DNA of 44,142 bases, from assembly GCA_040757205.1 (NCBI GenBank), contig JBFLXL010000007.1, positions 1 through 44,142 of the forward strand, given 5' to 3'. Below are positions 36,356-44,142 of the stretch, piece after piece. The notes under the pieces were generated by a model, which saw only the letters and a program-made list of their open reading frames with translations, was not told where the DNA came from and made no database searches. Positions within the stretch are counted from its first letter, which is position 1; each line of letters begins with the position of its first letter. Source of the DNA: Bacillota bacterium. GTDB taxonomy: Bacteria > Bacillota > Desulfotomaculia > Desulfotomaculales > Desulforudaceae. Both the position numbers and the translations under genes were made by a program.

Positions 36356-36386
36356 AAAAAATATCCGGCCCTTTGCGCGGAGCCGG
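36356..36386 (-). terminator. Probable terminator after trpS
   Basis: On the minus strand CCGGC (36386-36382) pairs with GCCGG (36369-36365) around a 12-nt loop, followed by ATATTTTTT (36364-36356). It lies about 35 nt after the trpS stop, before the DUF2953 gene. Confidence 0.5.
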
Positions 36387-36419
36387 AACATCCAAAGTTA
36401 ATCTTCAATTCTGGGCGGG

Positions 36420-37403
36420 TCAGAGGCCCAGCGCCCGGCGCACCAGGCGCATGGTCTCCCGGGCGGCCGCCCGGGCCTTTTCGGTACCGCGTTCGATTAC
36501 GGCGTCGATCACCCCGGGTTGGGCCAGAAGCGCCTCCCGCCGTTCCCGGACCGGCTTCAGGTATGCGGTGAGACTCCCGGCGAGCTGGAGCTTGCAGGCC
36601 ACGCACCCCACGGTGCCCGCCCGGCAGGACGCGGCTATTTCGGCGACCAGGTCGCGGTTGTAGAGTTCCTGGTAGGTGTATACGTCGCAAACCTCCGGGT
36701 GGCCGGGATCGTTCTTGCGGATGCGCGCCGGGTCGGTGACCATCATCCGCACGCGTTTCTCAATCAGTTCCGGAACGGCACTCAGGCTGATTTCATTCTC
36801 GTAGCTCTTGCTCATCTTCCGGCCGTCCACGCCCGGGAGCAAGGACTCCTCCGCCAGCAGCGCCTGCGGTTCGGGAAAGAGGTTCCCGTACAAGTGATTG
36901 AAACGGCGGGCCACTTCCCGTGACAGCTCCAGGTGCGGCAGTTGGTCCTGTCCGACCGGCACCGCGTCGGCCCGGTACATCAGGATGTCCGCCGTCTGCA
37001 ACAGCGGGTAGCCCAAAAAGCCGTACGTGGTGATGTCCTTTCCCTTCACCGCCAGTTGCTGGACCTGGTCTTTGTACGTCGGCACCCGCTCCAGCCAGGA
37101 CAGGGGGGTGATCATCGAGAGCAAGAGGTGCAGTTCGGCGTGCTCAAGGAGCCGGGACTGGATAAAGACGGTGCTCCGCTCCGGGTCAATCCCCACCGCC
37201 AACCAGTCGGCCAGCATCTCCCGGGTGTTTTCTTCGATGGAGCCCGGATCGTCAAAAGCGGTGGTCAGGGCGTGCCAGTCGGCCACAAAAAAGAAGCACT
37301 CGTGTTCTTCCTGCAGCCGCAGCCAGTTGGAGAGCACGCTCAAGTGACCGATGTGCAGCCGGCCGCTGGGACGCATTCCGCTCAGAATACGCAATACTTT
37401 CAT
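36420..37403 (-). CDS. trpS: Tryptophanyl-tRNA synthetase
   Basis: TrpS charges tRNA-Trp. This class I synthetase of 327 residues has the HIGH motif in SGMRPSGRLHIGHLSVL and the KMSKS motif in GRKMSKSYENEI, with GYPLLQTADILMY typical of the tryptophan enzyme. A Cys pair pattern (CRAGTVGCVACK) appears near residue 265. The start is ATG 37403 or possibly TTG 37394, since AAGAAGG lies 9 nt before the latter. It follows the site-2 protease gene by 28 nt. No T-box or leader was found upstream. Confidence 0.95.
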   Translation of the reverse strand: MKVLRILSGMRPSGRLHIGHLSVLSNWLRLQEEHECFFFVADWHALTTAFDDPGSIEENTREMLADWLAVGIDPERSTVFIQSRLLEHAELHLLLSMITPLSWLERVPTYKDQVQQLAVKGKDITTYGFLGYPLLQTADILMYRADAVPVGQDQLPHLELSREVARRFNHLYGNLFPEPQALLAEESLLPGVDGRKMSKSYENEISLSAVPELIEKRVRMMVTDPARIRKNDPGHPEVCDVYTYQELYNRDLVAEIAASCRAGTVGCVACKLQLAGSLTAYLKPVRERREALLAQPGVIDAVIERGTEKARAAARETMRLVRRALGL

Positions 37404-37430
37404 CCTTCTTTCACCAGACTAAAGGCCCGG

Positions 37431-38096
37431 TCAGCTTCCGAAGAAGCGTGCGATATCGGCCGCAAACCTTAACAGAAATTGAAATGCAGGCTTCACCACC
37501 GCCGCCAGGTAGATGCCGATGGCACCGGTGACCAGCAGCACGATCAAAACCGCGAAGCCGTATTTTTCCAGGCTGTAGAGCCATTCCTGCCGCCCCGGCA
37601 AGATTCCGGCCAGGATCTTGGACCCATCCAGCGGCGGAACCGGCAGCAGGTTCAGGAAAGCCAGCACCAGGTTGATCAAAATCAGGGAGTGAAGAAAATT
37701 GCCAAAAAGCGTTTGCGTCACGGCCGCGATCCCCTGCAGTCCCATGAGCAGGCCCAGAAGCACCGCGCCGACGGCGGCGAGCAGCAGGTTGGAACCCGGT
37801 CCGGCAAACGAAACCAGCATCATTCCCCGCTTGATGTCGCCCCGGAAGTTGTGCGGGTTCACCGGCACCGGTTTCGCCCAGCCGAAGACCACGCCGGCGT
37901 TCAGGAGCACCAGCGCCGCCGGGAGGATGATCGACCCGACCGGGTCCAGGTGGGGGATCGGGTTAAGCGTCAGGCGCCCGGCACGCTCGGCCGTCCTGTC
38001 GCCGAGCCTCTTGGCCATCCAGCCGTGCGCGACCTCGTGAAAGACCACGCCGATCACGATGACGAGAACGGCAATCACGGGATTGGCCCCGAACAT
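37431..38096 (-). CDS. Site-2 protease family protein (M50 zinc metalloprotease)
   Basis: A 221-residue multi-pass membrane protease that would cut membrane-bound substrates. The zinc motif HEVAHG (near residue 26) lies in the first membrane segment, and LNLLPVPPLDGSKIL supplies the third ligand Asp. The small form without PDZ is widespread in Clostridia. ATG 38096 overlaps the stop of the DHH-CBS gene as TAATG; a TTG at 38114 would add six residues. Substrates are unknown; it is not an obvious SpoIVFB by length or motif. Confidence 0.92.
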   Translation of the reverse strand: MFGANPVIAVLVIVIGVVFHEVAHGWMAKRLGDRTAERAGRLTLNPIPHLDPVGSIILPAALVLLNAGVVFGWAKPVPVNPHNFRGDIKRGMMLVSFAGPGSNLLLAAVGAVLLGLLMGLQGIAAVTQTLFGNFLHSLILINLVLAFLNLLPVPPLDGSKILAGILPGRQEWLYSLEKYGFAVLIVLLVTGAIGIYLAAVVKPAFQFLLRFAADIARFFGS

Positions 38097-40720
38097 TACG
38101 AGCGGTCCCCCCAATCCATCATTGTCTCCCGGGCCAGGTTCAATTCCCCTTCCCGGGAGGTCACCTCACCGCGCAATTTGGCCCGCCACACCGCTTCCCT
38201 GATCCTCTTCATGCCGGTTTGTTCCCGGTAACCCAAGTCCCTAATATCTTTGCCCGTGATCACCGGTTTATGTTTGTACAGTGCGGCCAGGGCTTCCCGG
38301 AACCGTTCTTTCCAGGCTTTCTTCTCCAGCATGAGCAGCACGATCGGGTAGCCCTCGCGCGGCAGGTTCACGAGGTTTAACGCCGCAGCCCGGGCCTCAG
38401 GCGCTTTTGCCGCCGACAGCCTGGATACCGCGGACCGCCAGCCGGCAATCGTGTACAGGATTTTGTCGGTCTGACCTTTGCGCAGCTGATACGACCGGCA
38501 GAGCTCGTCAACAACGACCAGGTTCTGCCAGTGCAGGATGGCGATCAAGTAGCATAGCCAGGGCTCGGCCGGCTGGGGCACTTTCCAGGAACCAAGACTG
38601 TCAAGGGCCTTGGGTATTCCCGAGATCATCGGTTGGACTTCCCAGTACAGGATGTCCGGAAACAACGACGGCCAGAGATTGAGCTGGGCCAGCCGGGCCA
38701 ATATGGCCGGAACCCGCGGCTCCTTCAGCAAACGCCGGAACTCGGCCCAGATCCGGTCGGGCGGAGCCTGGGACAAAAGCTTGTCACTCACCGCTTCCCG
38801 GATCAGCTTCAGCGTCTCCCGTTCGATATTGAAACCAAACCGCTGCTCCAGGCGGACCGCTTGCAAAAGACGCACCGGGTCTTCCTCGAAACTGTGGTTG
38901 TGTAAGGCGCGGACCACCCCGTGGTGCAGATCGTCACGGCTGCCGAAATAATCGATCACTTCACCGAAGCGGTCGGGGTTCACCCCCACGGCCAGGGCAT
39001 TCACGGTGAAATCCCGCCGGTAGAGTTCGTGCCGCAGGGCGGATACTTTGTTATTGGGCAGTTCCGAACCATGCTCAAAAAACCCGGTCCGCAAGGCCAC
39101 GATGGCCACTTTCCGCCCGTTACGGGCGATTGTATACCCCGACCGGTCGTCAGCGCCGAGCCGCCCCCCGGCCTTCCGGGCCAGTGCTTCGGCAAAGGCC
39201 GGCCCGTTACCCTCCACCACCAGCTCCAGATTTTGGCCCGGGGAACCCAGAAACACATCCCTGACCGTTTCTCCAGTCAGGTAGACGGCGCAACCGGTGG
39301 CCGAACCAACCTCGCCGGCGACCGTCAGAAGATCGGCCTGTTCGGGTTTGAGGCGGCGCCGGATCAGGTCGGCCGCGTCCCGGTAGTAGGACGGGACGCG
39401 GGTCTTTACGTACAAGGTGGAAAACCGCGGTTTGAACTGGGGATGCAGCGTCTTTAGGATGTCGGTCCGGGAAACGATCCCGATCAGGTACCCGTTATCC
39501 ACAACCGGCAGCCGGCCGATATTGTTCTCGATCATTACGGCCTGCACTTCGGTAACCGGGGTATCCCGTGAAACGGTGATCACGTTTTTGCTCATGTAAC
39601 CTTTGACCGGTGCGTGACCCAGGTTGTGCCGCTGGGCCTTCTCCACGTCCCGCCGGGAAATGATCCCGACCAGAGCGCCGTCCGACACCACCGGCATCCC
39701 GCGGTGTCCGTAGCGCAGCATGATCTGGTTGGCCTCGGAGACCGCGATGTCGGGGGGCACGCTTTTCACCGGCGAAGTCATGATGTCCCCGGCCAAAAGC
39801 GGCGGCACCACCATTTCTCCCACCACCTGCAGGAGTTCCGCCGTGATCGTTTCCACGTCGGTGCTCTTTACGGTGGCCGAGGCGGCCGCGTGGTGCCCGC
39901 CGCCGCCGAAGTGGGCCAGAATGTCCCGCACGTTCACCTCCGGAAGCGTGCTGCGCCCCACGATGTGGGTCCGGTCCTCCATGGCCACCGCGCAAAAAAC
40001 GGCGTCCAGCTGTTCAAGCTCGGCCAGCTTATGCGTCAAGAGCGCCAGGCCGCCGACGAATTCACTGACCCGTGTACGCGCCACCAGAATCCGGGCGCCG
40101 TTGACATAATGTCTCTCCGCCGAAATCAAGAGGTCCCGCAGCAGGTTTTTCTGCTCGTTGGTCAGGGGGCGCCCCAGGAAATTGGCCACCACGCCCAGAT
40201 TCGCTCCCTGGGCCAGCAGGAAGGCGATCGACTCCGCGTCCCGGTCGGTGGTACTGGAGAAAATCAAACACCCCGTGTCGCCGTAAATACCAAGCGCCAG
40301 CACCGTGGCCTCGTAGGGCGAGACCGGAACCCCGCGGCGCTTGATCTCCTCGACCAGCAGCGTGGTTGCGGCGCCTACCGGCTCAACGATCTCCAATTCA
40401 CCCTTCAGGTCGCCTTCCATCCGGGGGTGATGGTCCCAGACGTGAATCCGGAGCCTGGGGTTCTTCAAAATCTCCGCCAGGCGTCCCAGGCGGTTGGGTT
40501 GCATGGTATCCACCACGATCAGGAAGTTCACGTCGGAAAACCTGATTTCGCTCGGTTTCCGGATTTCAAGGATATCCATGTGGAGCGCGACAAACTCCTC
40601 GACATTCTGGGCCATTTTGCCCGGGAGCACCAGTTCGGCGTCCGGATGCAGCTTCTGCGCGGCCACCATCGCGGCCAGACCGTCGAAATCAGTATTGGTG
40701 TGGGTTGTGATCACTTTCAT
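38096..40720 (-). CDS. DHH/DHHA1 - CBS pair - class II nucleotidyltransferase-like fusion
   Basis: The 874-residue protein has four parts. Residues 1-180 are a DHH phosphoesterase domain (HTNTDFDGLA, VDTMQPNRL, DHH at 96-98, YGDTGCLIF). DHHA1 follows with GGGGHHAAA (272-280). Two CBS domains lie at about 315-430. From about 460 on there is a poly(A) polymerase/CCA-transferase-like head and helical tail (RRDFTVNALA, LHNHSFEEDPVRLL). Geobacter and Desulfotomaculum relatives with this layout are annotated as tRNA nucleotidyltransferases. Here, however, the DxD motif reads N497-L-E499, and the third carboxylate (usually Asp in IDVATAR) is Ala539, so the head is probably inactive, while the DHH residues look intact. 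The stop overlaps the site-2 protease start. Confidence 0.9.
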   Translation of the reverse strand: MKVITTHTNTDFDGLAAMVAAQKLHPDAELVLPGKMAQNVEEFVALHMDILEIRKPSEIRFSDVNFLIVVDTMQPNRLGRLAEILKNPRLRIHVWDHHPRMEGDLKGELEIVEPVGAATTLLVEEIKRRGVPVSPYEATVLALGIYGDTGCLIFSSTTDRDAESIAFLLAQGANLGVVANFLGRPLTNEQKNLLRDLLISAERHYVNGARILVARTRVSEFVGGLALLTHKLAELEQLDAVFCAVAMEDRTHIVGRSTLPEVNVRDILAHFGGGGHHAAASATVKSTDVETITAELLQVVGEMVVPPLLAGDIMTSPVKSVPPDIAVSEANQIMLRYGHRGMPVVSDGALVGIISRRDVEKAQRHNLGHAPVKGYMSKNVITVSRDTPVTEVQAVMIENNIGRLPVVDNGYLIGIVSRTDILKTLHPQFKPRFSTLYVKTRVPSYYRDAADLIRRRLKPEQADLLTVAGEVGSATGCAVYLTGETVRDVFLGSPGQNLELVVEGNGPAFAEALARKAGGRLGADDRSGYTIARNGRKVAIVALRTGFFEHGSELPNNKVSALRHELYRRDFTVNALAVGVNPDRFGEVIDYFGSRDDLHHGVVRALHNHSFEEDPVRLLQAVRLEQRFGFNIERETLKLIREAVSDKLLSQAPPDRIWAEFRRLLKEPRVPAILARLAQLNLWPSLFPDILYWEVQPMISGIPKALDSLGSWKVPQPAEPWLCYLIAILHWQNLVVVDELCRSYQLRKGQTDKILYTIAGWRSAVSRLSAAKAPEARAAALNLVNLPREGYPIVLLMLEKKAWKERFREALAALYKHKPVITGKDIRDLGYREQTGMKRIREAVWRAKLRGEVTSREGELNLARETMMDWGDRS

Positions 40721-40770
40721 GAATTGCCGTTCACCCCGCAGCTGGAAACTCCCCGGGCGGCATTAGGCCA

Positions 40771-40793
40771 GGGGCGCCCGCGCCGGGCGCCCC
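40771..40793. terminator. GC-rich hairpin between lysA and the DHH-CBS gene
   Basis: GGGGCGCCC at 40771-40779 pairs perfectly with GGGCGCCCC at 40785-40793 around a 5-nt loop. No T run follows on either strand, so it may be a weak terminator or pause site rather than a classical terminator. Confidence 0.35.
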
Positions 40794-40835
40794 ATCCCTT
40801 AACCCTGTTCCGTTCCGTTCACCGGATGCCGGCCG

Positions 40836-42158
40836 CTACGCCTCTCTGGTGCGAAACCGCGCCGGCAGAACATCGTTTCGGATCAGGTCGGCGTAGCTTT
40901 CCCGGCGCACAATCAACTCGGCGCTCCCGTCCCGGACCAGAACCATTGCCGGACGGGGATACCGGTTGTAGTTGCCCGCCATCGAGTAGGTGTAAGCCCC
41001 GGTGCAACTAACGGCGACCAGGTCGCCGACCCGCACCGGCGGCAGGTACGCCTGCCGGATCAATACGTCCCCCGACTCACAGTAGCGGCCGGCCAGTGAG
41101 ACGCCGGCGGTGTGAATGGGCCCGTTCATCCGGTTGGCCAAGCACGCCTCGTACTTAGCTCCGTACAGAGCCGGGCGGGGGTTGTCTCCCATCCCGCCGT
41201 CCACCGCCACATAGGTCCGGATATCTGGAATCTCTTTGACCGTGCCTACGGTGTACAACGTTGTCCCCGCCGGGCCGGAGATGGACCGCCCGGGCTCAAC
41301 CAATATCCTGGGAATGGGCAGGTTTTCGTCAGCTGCGGCCCGCGCAACTGCACCAAAGATCGTTTCGGCCAAGTTCTCCACAGCCGGCGGGTCATCCCCC
41401 GGACCATAGTAGATGCCCAGACCACCGCCCAGGTCAAGCTCTTCAATCACCCAGCCCGTCACGTCCCGCACCCGGCCGGCGAAGGCCAGCAGGATCCGGG
41501 CGGCGTCGGCGTACGGTTCCAGTTCGAAGATCTGCGAGCCGATATGGCAGTGCAGTCCACGCAGCCTCAAAGCCGGATGCTCCAGGCAGCGGCGGACCGC
41601 TTCCAGCGCCTGACCGTTCAAAATGGCCAAGCCGAACTTCGAGTCGATCTGTCCGGTTCGGATGTAATCATGGGTATGGGCCTCAATCCCGGGGGTCAGG
41701 CGCAGCAAAAGGCTGCATTCCCGGCCTTGCTCCGCCGCCAAGCGACCCAGAAGGTCAAGTTCGTCGATACTGTCACACACGAACCGGTGCACGCCAAGAC
41801 GAAGCGCTACCCGCACCTCGTCGGCCGTCTTGTTGTTGCCGTGAAAATAGACCCGGTCCATCGGGAAACCAGCCTGGACGGCGGTGTAGAGCTCGCCGCC
41901 GGAGACGACGTCCAAGCCCAACCCTTCTTCCTCGACCAACCGGCAAACGGCAAGGGTCAGGAGGGCCTTCCCCGCGTAGAGCACCCCGCCGTTGCCTCCG
42001 GCAAAGGCCCGCCGGTACGAACGGCAGTTTTCTCGAAACAATGCTTCATCCAGCACGTAAAGGGGCGTCCCGAAAACCCGGGCCAAATCGATGGTGTCGC
42101 AGCCCCCGATTTCCAGGTGGCCTTTTTCGTTGACCCGCATGGTGCCGTGCAGTCTCAT
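40836..42158 (-). CDS. lysA: Diaminopimelate decarboxylase
   Basis: LysA makes lysine from meso-diaminopimelate with PLP. The 440-residue product has the PLP lysine in VLYAGKALLTL (near residue 64), HCHIGSQI, GGGLGIYY, EPGRSISGPAG and YCESGDVL, with the catalytic Cys in the last. The family length is normal. ATG 42158 follows GGAGG by 5 nt. It lies downstream of trpB2 but is separated from it by a 102-nt stretch that contains a duplicated copy of the trpB2 3' end, with no clear terminator. Confidence 0.97.
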   Translation of the reverse strand: MRLHGTMRVNEKGHLEIGGCDTIDLARVFGTPLYVLDEALFRENCRSYRRAFAGGNGGVLYAGKALLTLAVCRLVEEEGLGLDVVSGGELYTAVQAGFPMDRVYFHGNNKTADEVRVALRLGVHRFVCDSIDELDLLGRLAAEQGRECSLLLRLTPGIEAHTHDYIRTGQIDSKFGLAILNGQALEAVRRCLEHPALRLRGLHCHIGSQIFELEPYADAARILLAFAGRVRDVTGWVIEELDLGGGLGIYYGPGDDPPAVENLAETIFGAVARAAADENLPIPRILVEPGRSISGPAGTTLYTVGTVKEIPDIRTYVAVDGGMGDNPRPALYGAKYEACLANRMNGPIHTAGVSLAGRYCESGDVLIRQAYLPPVRVGDLVAVSCTGAYTYSMAGNYNRYPRPAMVLVRDGSAELIVRRESYADLIRNDVLPARFRTREA

Positions 42159-42186
42159 GTCCGCCTCCCGGCCTGAAAAAAGATTC

Positions 42187-42297
42187 CTATACTTGGGGCA
42201 GCCCGGCGAGGGAGTGCTGCAGCAAGTAAGACCGGGCCTTGCGCATACCCTCGTCGGGGACTATACTTGGGGCAGCCCGGCGAGGGAGTGCTGCAGC
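42187..42297. repeat. Duplicated 3' end of trpB2 with a 37-nt insert
   Basis: A 37-bp sequence, beginning CTATACTTGGGGCAGCCCGG on the plus strand, is present without any mismatch at 42187-42223 and 42261-42297. The insert (42224-42260) is also 37 nt. The copy at 42261 is the real end of trpB2, including its TAG stop; the other copy lies downstream, in the trpB2-lysA gap. Because the copies are identical, the event is recent or the repeats recombine. Confidence 0.95.
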
Positions 42298-43616
42298 TCG
42301 GCCTCAGGCAGGGGGTAGTCCTGCAGCGACCCGGCCAGGAAATCGTCGTAGGCGGCCAGGTCCAGGTAACCGTGCCCGCTCATGCAAAATACGATCGTCT
42401 TGCCCTCTCCGGCTTCCCGGCAGGCAATCGCTTCCTCGACCGCGCAGGCCACGGCGTGTGCCGACTCCGGCGCCGGGACGACGCCCTCGGTCTGCGCGAA
42501 CAACACCGCGCTCTCGAACACCTGCTTCTGACCGTAGGCCACCGGGTGGATGAAACCGTCCCTGACCGCCTGACACAAGAGCGGGGCGTCCCCGTGGTAG
42601 CGCAGGCCGCCGGCGTGAATGCCGGGGGGCATGAAGTCCTTGCCCAGGGTGTACATGTGAATCAGGGGCGTCAATCCGGCCACGTCCCCGAAGTCGTAGG
42701 CCAGTTTGCCCCGGGTCAGCGTCGGGCAGGCCGTGGGTTCCACGGCCAGCAACCGCGGCGCGGCCTCACCCTTGATGATCTGCTCCACGAACGGAAAGGC
42801 GAAGCCGGAGAAGTTGCTTCCGCCGCCGCAGCAGCCGATGGCGATGTCGGCTTGCTCGCCGGTCTTGGCCAGCTGGGTCCTGGTCTCCAGGCCGATGACC
42901 GTCTGGTGCAACAGTACGTGGTTCAAAACGCTTCCCAATGCGTAGTTGGTATCGGCACGCTTGGCGGCGTCTTCCACCGCTTCGCTGATCGCCAATCCCA
43001 GGCTGCCCGGAGAATCCGGATTGGCGGCCAGTGCCGCCCGGCCCGCCTCGGTCCGGTCACTGGGGCTCGGGATGACTTCGCCGCCGAAGATCTGCATCAG
43101 CGAACGGCGGTAGGGTTTCTGCCGGTAGCTGACCTTCACCATATACACGGTGCACTCCAGTCCAAAGAACCGGCAGGCCATGGCGAGCGCACTGCCCCAC
43201 TGCCCGGCACCCGTTTCGGTGGCCAGCCTTTTCACGCCCGCCCGCTTGTTGTAGTAGGCTTGCGGTGCCGCGGTGTTCAGCTTGTGGCTGCCCGCCGGAC
43301 TGTAGCCCTCGTATTTGAAGTAGATGCGTGCCGGCGTGTCGAGCGCCTTCTCCAGGCGCAAGGCGCGAATCAGCGGGGTGGGCCGCCAGAGACGGTAGAT
43401 GTCCCTAATCTCGTCTGGGATCGGGATCCATTTGTCGGTGGAAACCTCTTGCATGATGAGTTCCATCGGGAAAATGGGGGCCAGGTCCTCCGGCCCGATC
43501 GGTTGCCTGGTGCCTGGGTGCAGCGGCGGTGGAACCGGGTTGGGGAGGTCGGCCTGAATATTGTACCAGGCCTCCGGGATCTCGGCTTCCGACAACAGGA
43601 TCTTGGTTTGGGTCAC
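42261..43616 (-). CDS. trpB2: Tryptophan synthase beta-like PLP enzyme (TrpB2)
   Basis: TrpB2 proteins form tryptophan from indole and serine, and some use O-phosphoserine; they lack a strong partnership with TrpA. The 451-residue product is longer than TrpB1, with a family-specific N-terminus [15 protein letters not shown] and HPGTRQPI. The PLP lysine is in [19 protein letters not shown], followed by [15 protein letters not shown] and the phosphate loop [15 protein letters not shown] 43616 was chosen from the AGGAG 5 nt upstream; the frame runs on to 43679. It is separated by about 17 kb from the trp operon and appears to have its own promoter. Confidence 0.95.
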   Translation of the reverse strand: MTQTKILLSEAEIPEAWYNIQADLPNPVPPPLHPGTRQPIGPEDLAPIFPMELIMQEVSTDKWIPIPDEIRDIYRLWRPTPLIRALRLEKALDTPARIYFKYEGYSPAGSHKLNTAAPQAYYNKRAGVKRLATETGAGQWGSALAMACRFFGLECTVYMVKVSYRQKPYRRSLMQIFGGEVIPSPSDRTEAGRAALAANPDSPGSLGLAISEAVEDAAKRADTNYALGSVLNHVLLHQTVIGLETRTQLAKTGEQADIAIGCCGGGSNFSGFAFPFVEQIIKGEAAPRLLAVEPTACPTLTRGKLAYDFGDVAGLTPLIHMYTLGKDFMPPGIHAGGLRYHGDAPLLCQAVRDGFIHPVAYGQKQVFESAVLFAQTEGVVPAPESAHAVACAVEEAIACREAGEGKTIVFCMSGHGYLDLAAYDDFLAGSLQDYPLPEAELQHSLAGLPQV

Positions 43617-43650
43617 TAAAACTCCTCTCCTCTCAAAAAAACTCATTTTC

Positions 43651-43679
43651 ATTTTACTGACTCTGACAAGCTTCTGCAA
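43651..43679 (-). promoter_or_regulatory. Candidate trpB2 promoter
   Basis: On the minus strand TTGCAG (43679-43674) is followed after 17 nt by TAAAAT (43656-43651), a good -10. The transcript would start near 43644, about 28 nt before the GTG. The -35 is poor. The remaining gap to spoVAE (43617-43901) contains short AT- and GC-rich palindromes but no gene I can support. Confidence 0.4.
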
Positions 43680-43901
43680 GGGCGAACTTCATACGCCCCT
43701 CGCGGTCTCGAAATTTTGAGAAATTTAAACAGCCATACCGCACGCGGCACCACTTGGGATGAAAATCACCTAAACCGCTGCTCTGTATTTTCGGAGCAGG
43801 GCTCCTTTGGCTGAAAAGCGCAATGGCTGCCGGCAGGCAGATGATATGGAGCCCTGAGGCACGGCGAATGGTGCTGATCTAAAAGACCGGCTGTGGGTTG
43901 T

Positions 43902-44142
43902 CTAACCCTTGGGTTTGAACAGGATCGCAAAGAAGTAGCCGAAAACCACGGCGGCGGTAACGCCGGCGGCGGCCGCCTCCACCCCCCCGGCGAACACCCC
44001 CAGCAACCCGTCCTTCTCAACCCCTCTGATGGCCCCCTGCGCAAGGATGTGCCCAAAACCGGTGAGCGGTACCAGCGCCCCCGCGCCCGCCAGTTCGACC
44101 AGCGGCTGGTAGAGACCCAGCGCCGAGAGGACGGCGCCCGTG
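43902..44142 (-). CDS. spoVAE: Stage V sporulation protein AE, 3' part (cut by the window edge)
   Basis: Translation of the minus strand from the right edge gives 79 residues ending at a TAG at 43904-43902. It contains LVPLTGFGHILAQGAIRG, VEKDGLLGVFAGG and a C-terminal membrane segment AAVVFGYFFAILFKPKG, the pattern of SpoVAC/SpoVAE membrane proteins that take part in dipicolinic acid uptake during sporulation. VEKDGLLG and FKPK at the end fit SpoVAE best. The start lies outside the window. The large GC-rich frame at 43766-44056 overlaps it in another frame and is a shadow. Confidence 0.85.
   Translation of the reverse strand, partial: TGAVLSALGLYQPLVELAGAGALVPLTGFGHILAQGAIRGVEKDGLLGVFAGGVEAAAAGVTAAVVFGYFFAILFKPKG

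Noticed and set aside
43743-43753. T-box-like core (GTGGTGCCGCG on the minus strand) upstream of trpB2
   Set aside because: It matches the T-box bulge consensus in 10 of 11 positions, but the sequence that should pair with it to form the antiterminator is missing, no terminator follows, and no Stem I features were found. A local hairpin explains the motif.
43766-44056. 96-codon minus-strand frame near the right edge
   Set aside because: It is Pro/Arg/Cys-rich without any motif and overlaps, in another frame, the spoVAE C-terminus, which is clearly coding.

Overview
The window is high-GC DNA from a spore-forming, anaerobic-type Firmicute of the class Clostridia. The best guess is the Desulfotomaculum / Pelotomaculum / Desulforudis group of Peptococcaceae, inferred from gene content and order rather than from a database match. 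The evidence is the IspH-ribosomal S1 fusion typical of Clostridia, the sporulation genes spoIIP, spmA, spmB, ytfJ and spoVAE, and the frequent TTG and GTG starts placed behind strong GGAGG-type ribosome binding sites. Apart from two small genes near the left edge, every gene I can support is on the minus strand, so transcription runs from right to left.

Layout, left to right. 1-125 is the end of an IS21-like insertion sequence with three subterminal repeats; no transposase lies inside the window. 241-1325 holds two plus-strand genes: a stand-alone starch-binding-type CBM and an EcsC-like protein. From 1329 on, all genes are on the minus strand: rhomboid protease, Fe-dependent alcohol dehydrogenase, gpsA, purQ, purL (with a fused PurS-like N-terminus), plsY, der, a PDZ/radical-SAM DUF512 protein, two DUF3189 paralogues, spoIIP, a DUF1614 membrane protein, ispH-rpsA, plsC and cmk. 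18123-29684 is an aromatic amino acid supraoperon, in transcription order trpE-trpG-trpD-trpC-trpF-trpB-trpA-hisC-aroF-tyrA-aroA. Upstream of it lie two tandem HD-GYP genes, a chorismate mutase gene (aroH) and an unrecognised gene. 33070-37403 carries rluB, spmB, spmA, ytfJ, a DUF2953 gene and trpS. 37431-44142 carries a site-2 protease, a DHH-CBS-nucleotidyltransferase fusion, lysA, a second tryptophan synthase beta (trpB2) and the 3' end of spoVAE.

Tryptophan is a theme of the right half: a complete trp pathway, a second TrpB, TrpS, and a leader before trpE that looks like a TRAP-controlled attenuator. That leader has a TTGACA promoter element, nine NAG triplets repeated about every 5 nt, an alternative antiterminator pairing, and a 9-bp terminator with a U tract. 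The gene order aroH ... trp ... hisC-tyrA-aroA resembles the Bacillus subtilis aromatic supraoperon, but trpG and aroF are included and two HD-GYP genes are inserted.

The most unusual structural signal is a set of repeat-insert-repeat structures with periods of 65-74 bp. Two of them duplicate the end of a gene: the 5' end of rluB and the 3' end of trpB2. The repeats are unrelated in sequence, and repeat and insert have nearly equal lengths (34/34, 37/37, 37/37, about 33/32). This resembles repeat-spacer-repeat units created de novo, for example by off-target Cas1-Cas2 integration, although no cas genes are in the window. The other notable protein observation is the DHH-CBS-nucleotidyltransferase fusion, whose nucleotidyltransferase head appears to have lost its catalytic carboxylates.
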